From Dehalococcoidia bacterium (GTDB lineage: Bacteria > Chloroflexota > Dehalococcoidia > SZUA-161 > SpSt-899), in assembly GCA_023271485.1 (NCBI GenBank), contig JALPXT010000020.1:1-16338 (forward strand): a stretch of DNA of 16,338 bases. Direction: 5' to 3'. The position numbers and the translations under genes were made by a program. The notes under the pieces are model-generated. The model had not been told where the DNA came from. It saw nothing but the letters and a program-made list of their open reading frames with translations, and searched no databases. Shown one piece after another: positions 14,886 to 16,338 of this stretch. How positions within the stretch are numbered: position 1 is the first letter of the stretch; every line of letters begins with the position of its first letter.

Positions 14886-15704
14886 ATGGAGACGCTAAGG
14901 GTATCATTCCAGGGTGAAAGAGGCTCATTCAGTGAGGATGCCGTATTGAAATTCTTCGGATCTGCCCATCCCACGCCTTTCCGGCACTTTTCAGCGGTCT
15001 TCGAAGCGGTATCAAGAGGTAGTACGGATTGCGGGGTAGTTCCGGTGGAGAATTCCCAGGCGGGGAGCATCAACGAGACCTATGATCTTCTGCTGGAATA
15101 CGATCTGAACATAGTTGGTGAAGTATATCTGAAGGTGACGCACTGCCTGCTGGCACTCCCCGGGGAGACCATGAAAGATATCAAGAAGATATATTCACAC
15201 CCCCAGGCACTGGCTCAATGCGAGGAGTTCCTAAGTTCATTGGAGGCGGAGCTTGTTCCGACTTACGACACCGCCGGCAGCGCCAAGATGCTGAAGGAAA
15301 AGAATCTCAGAAACTCCGCCGCTATCGCCGGCAAGAGGGTCTCGCAAATCTATGGGATGAAGGTCCTGGCGGAGGGAATTGAGACCAACCCCCGGAATTT
15401 TACCCGATTCTTTGTCATCTCCATGGGGAAAGCCAAATCTGGGGAGAGCAATAAAACCTCGCTTATCTTCAGAACGAAGAATATTCCCGGGGCTCTCTAT
15501 CAAAGTCTGGGAGCTTTTGCCAATAGAGGCATAAACCTGACGAAACTGGAGTCCCGACCGGCCAAGGATACTCCCTGGGAATACATATTCTATGTTGACT
15601 TCGAGGGGCATATGGATGATGAGGTTTGCAAAGAGGCCCTCGAAGAGATGCAAAGCAAATGCCTCTTTTTGAAGATCCTCGGTTCGTATCCGATAACCCG
15701 GTGA
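14886..15704 (+). CDS. pheA: Prephenate dehydratase, monofunctional with C-terminal ACT domain
   Basis: Converts prephenate to phenylpyruvate in phenylalanine synthesis; cytosolic. 272 residues from the ATG at 14886 (a TTG three bases earlier is less likely). Catalytic part about 1-178: SFQGERGSFSEDAV, CGVVPVENSQAGSINETYDL (the VPVENS..GS signature), KVTHCLLAL, and the active-site motif TRF at 173-175 (NFTRFFVI). The ACT domain, about 190-270, has the Phe-binding GAL (202-204) and ESRP (222-225) motifs, so feedback inhibition by phenylalanine is expected. There is no chorismate mutase domain, as usual for stand-alone PDT. No Shine-Dalgarno is visible, and the preceding palindrome could influence expression. 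Confidence 0.97.
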   Translation: METLRVSFQGERGSFSEDAVLKFFGSAHPTPFRHFSAVFEAVSRGSTDCGVVPVENSQAGSINETYDLLLEYDLNIVGEVYLKVTHCLLALPGETMKDIKKIYSHPQALAQCEEFLSSLEAELVPTYDTAGSAKMLKEKNLRNSAAIAGKRVSQIYGMKVLAEGIETNPRNFTRFFVISMGKAKSGESNKTSLIFRTKNIPGALYQSLGAFANRGINLTKLESRPAKDTPWEYIFYVDFEGHMDDEVCKEALEEMQSKCLFLKILGSYPITR

Positions 15705-15712
15705 GTAGGCAA

Positions 15713-15792
15713 GCGTCAACAGTCAGCTTTCAGTCGTCAGGGACAACGGCCCTTACATAGACTTCTGACCGCCGACCGCTGATGGTTGAGCG
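15713..15792. terminator. Imperfect inverted repeat between convergent genes
   Basis: A 28-base arm (15713-15740, with CAGCTTTCAGTCGTCAG) is roughly complementary to 15765-15792 (CTGACCGCCGACCGCTGATG). It lies between pheA and the minus-strand YtxH-like gene, so it may terminate both. The arms are built from short CAGTC/CTGAC-type units like other repeats in the window. Confidence 0.4.
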
Positions 15793-15793
15793 C

Positions 15794-16024
15794 TTACTTT
15801 TCCTGATCATCCTGGAGTTCGGCTTCTTTTCGCACCGCTGCTTCCCGGCCTTCTTCAATCGCCTCGCGTATGTTTTCTCTGGCCTGGGTTATTATGTCTT
15901 TCATCTTGGCCTTTAACGTGTCCCTCCCACCCTTCTGCGAGAGGACAAATGCGATAATGGCCCCAATGATGCCCCCGAGGATAAAGCCGCTGAAAAACCC
16001 CGAACATCTCTTATCGTGTTCCAT
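15794..16024 (-). CDS. YtxH-like small membrane protein
   Basis: 76 residues: a Gly-rich membrane helix (about 8-30, GFFSGFILGGIIGAIIAFVL), then a charged amphipathic helix (KAKMKDIITQARENIREAIE) ending in acidic residues. This is the layout of YtxH-domain proteins, known as small stress-linked membrane proteins of unclear mechanism. The ATG at 16024 is supported by a strong Shine-Dalgarno (AAAGGAGGG on the minus strand, 16040-16032). It overlaps the end of the preceding DUF948-like gene by 14 bases, so the two are co-transcribed. Confidence 0.85.
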   Translation of the reverse strand: MEHDKRCSGFFSGFILGGIIGAIIAFVLSQKGGRDTLKAKMKDIITQARENIREAIEEGREAAVRKEAELQDDQEK

Positions 16025-16301
16025 CTTTTTTCCCTCCTTTCTTCCTCATCGAAGCTATTACTTCTGCTGCTTTACGCACTCCTGCCACCAGACCTTCTAT
16101 CCTGGCAACCGACTGGATCACGCTCCTGGAGACCACGGATGAGGTGCGATGCACATTGGAGACGGTCTCCCTGGCGGCATCTAAGATAGGGGTCACCTTG
16201 CGATAGATGAGGACAAGCAGAGTGACGAAAACGACCATGACCCCGATTGCCAGAAATCCAAGGATGACGATAACCCAGTCCCTTAATATGGCAATTTCCA
16301 T
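16011..16301 (-). CDS. DUF948-like membrane protein
   Basis: 96 residues: a membrane helix at about 8-32 (VIVILGFLAIGVMVVFVTLL), then a long predicted amphipathic/coiled helix (DAARETVSNVHRTSSVVSRS) and a Lys/Gly-rich tail. The DUF948-type layout commonly pairs with YtxH proteins, and that partner follows directly here. The start is the ATG at 16301 with AAGGAGG at 16317-16311, nine bases away. A possible -10 (TATGAT, 16331-16326) lies just upstream; any -35 box is beyond the window. Function unknown; it may act at the membrane or envelope. Confidence 0.8.
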   Translation of the reverse strand: MEIAILRDWVIVILGFLAIGVMVVFVTLLVLIYRKVTPILDAARETVSNVHRTSSVVSRSVIQSVARIEGLVAGVRKAAEVIASMRKKGGKKDGTR

Positions 16302-16338
16302 CAGATGGCGCCTCCTTCTCTCAATATCATATCACACT

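Overview
The window looks like a piece of a bacterial chromosome, probably Chloroflexota (a Dehalococcoidia-like lineage), although this is inferred from gene content and not proven. The pointers are a very long secreted subtilisin built from PPC-, CARDB-, Big_5-, IPT- and propeller-type modules with a C-terminal membrane anchor, a membrane operon with DUF4129-like and DUF4350-like proteins, a TrkA pair, and a tRNA gene without an encoded CCA end. Coding density is moderate. GC content looks uneven, with a visibly AT-richer stretch at about 5.8-9.0 kb between GC-richer flanks.

Region 1 (1-5722, + strand) is one gene cut off at its 5' end. It encodes a mosaic S8 protease of more than 1900 residues that appears to be anchored to the membrane by its C-terminus. 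It carries a five-unit beta-propeller-like segment with helical insertions, a perfect 307-bp tandem duplication, a 21-bp duplication, and an array of fourteen 12-residue helical repeats. A strong hairpin follows the stop codon.

Region 2 (about 5.8-9.09 kb) is an AT-richer, partly decayed stretch. It holds a frameshifted unknown fragment, a frameshifted C-terminal remnant of an anchored surface protein, an intact dxs gene (first enzyme of the MEP isoprenoid pathway) with its own promoter and terminator, an internal fragment of phosphoglycerate kinase, and a small AbrB-like remnant.

Region 3 (9093-12943, + strand) is a tight four-gene operon with overlapping start and stop codons. It encodes a two-TM protein, a small three-TM protein, a secreted/TM protein with a DUF4129-like cytoplasmic tail, and a DUF4350-like protein. 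Domains of this kind usually sit next to a MoxR ATPase, a DUF58 protein and a transglutaminase, none of which is seen here.

Region 4 (12951-14812) starts with tRNA-Arg(UCU) on the minus strand, diverging from a universal stress protein gene. Three hairpins then lead into two adjacent TrkA/RCK genes, one with only the N-domain and one with N and C domains, which suggests a K+ (or other cation) uptake regulator.

Region 5 (14886-16301) holds a monofunctional prephenate dehydratase (pheA), which converges on a minus-strand pair of small membrane proteins (DUF948-like, then YtxH-like). Short degenerate heptamer-type or palindromic repeats recur at 9.05, 11.7, 14.8 and 15.7 kb. The 11.7-kb copy lies in frame inside a coding sequence.
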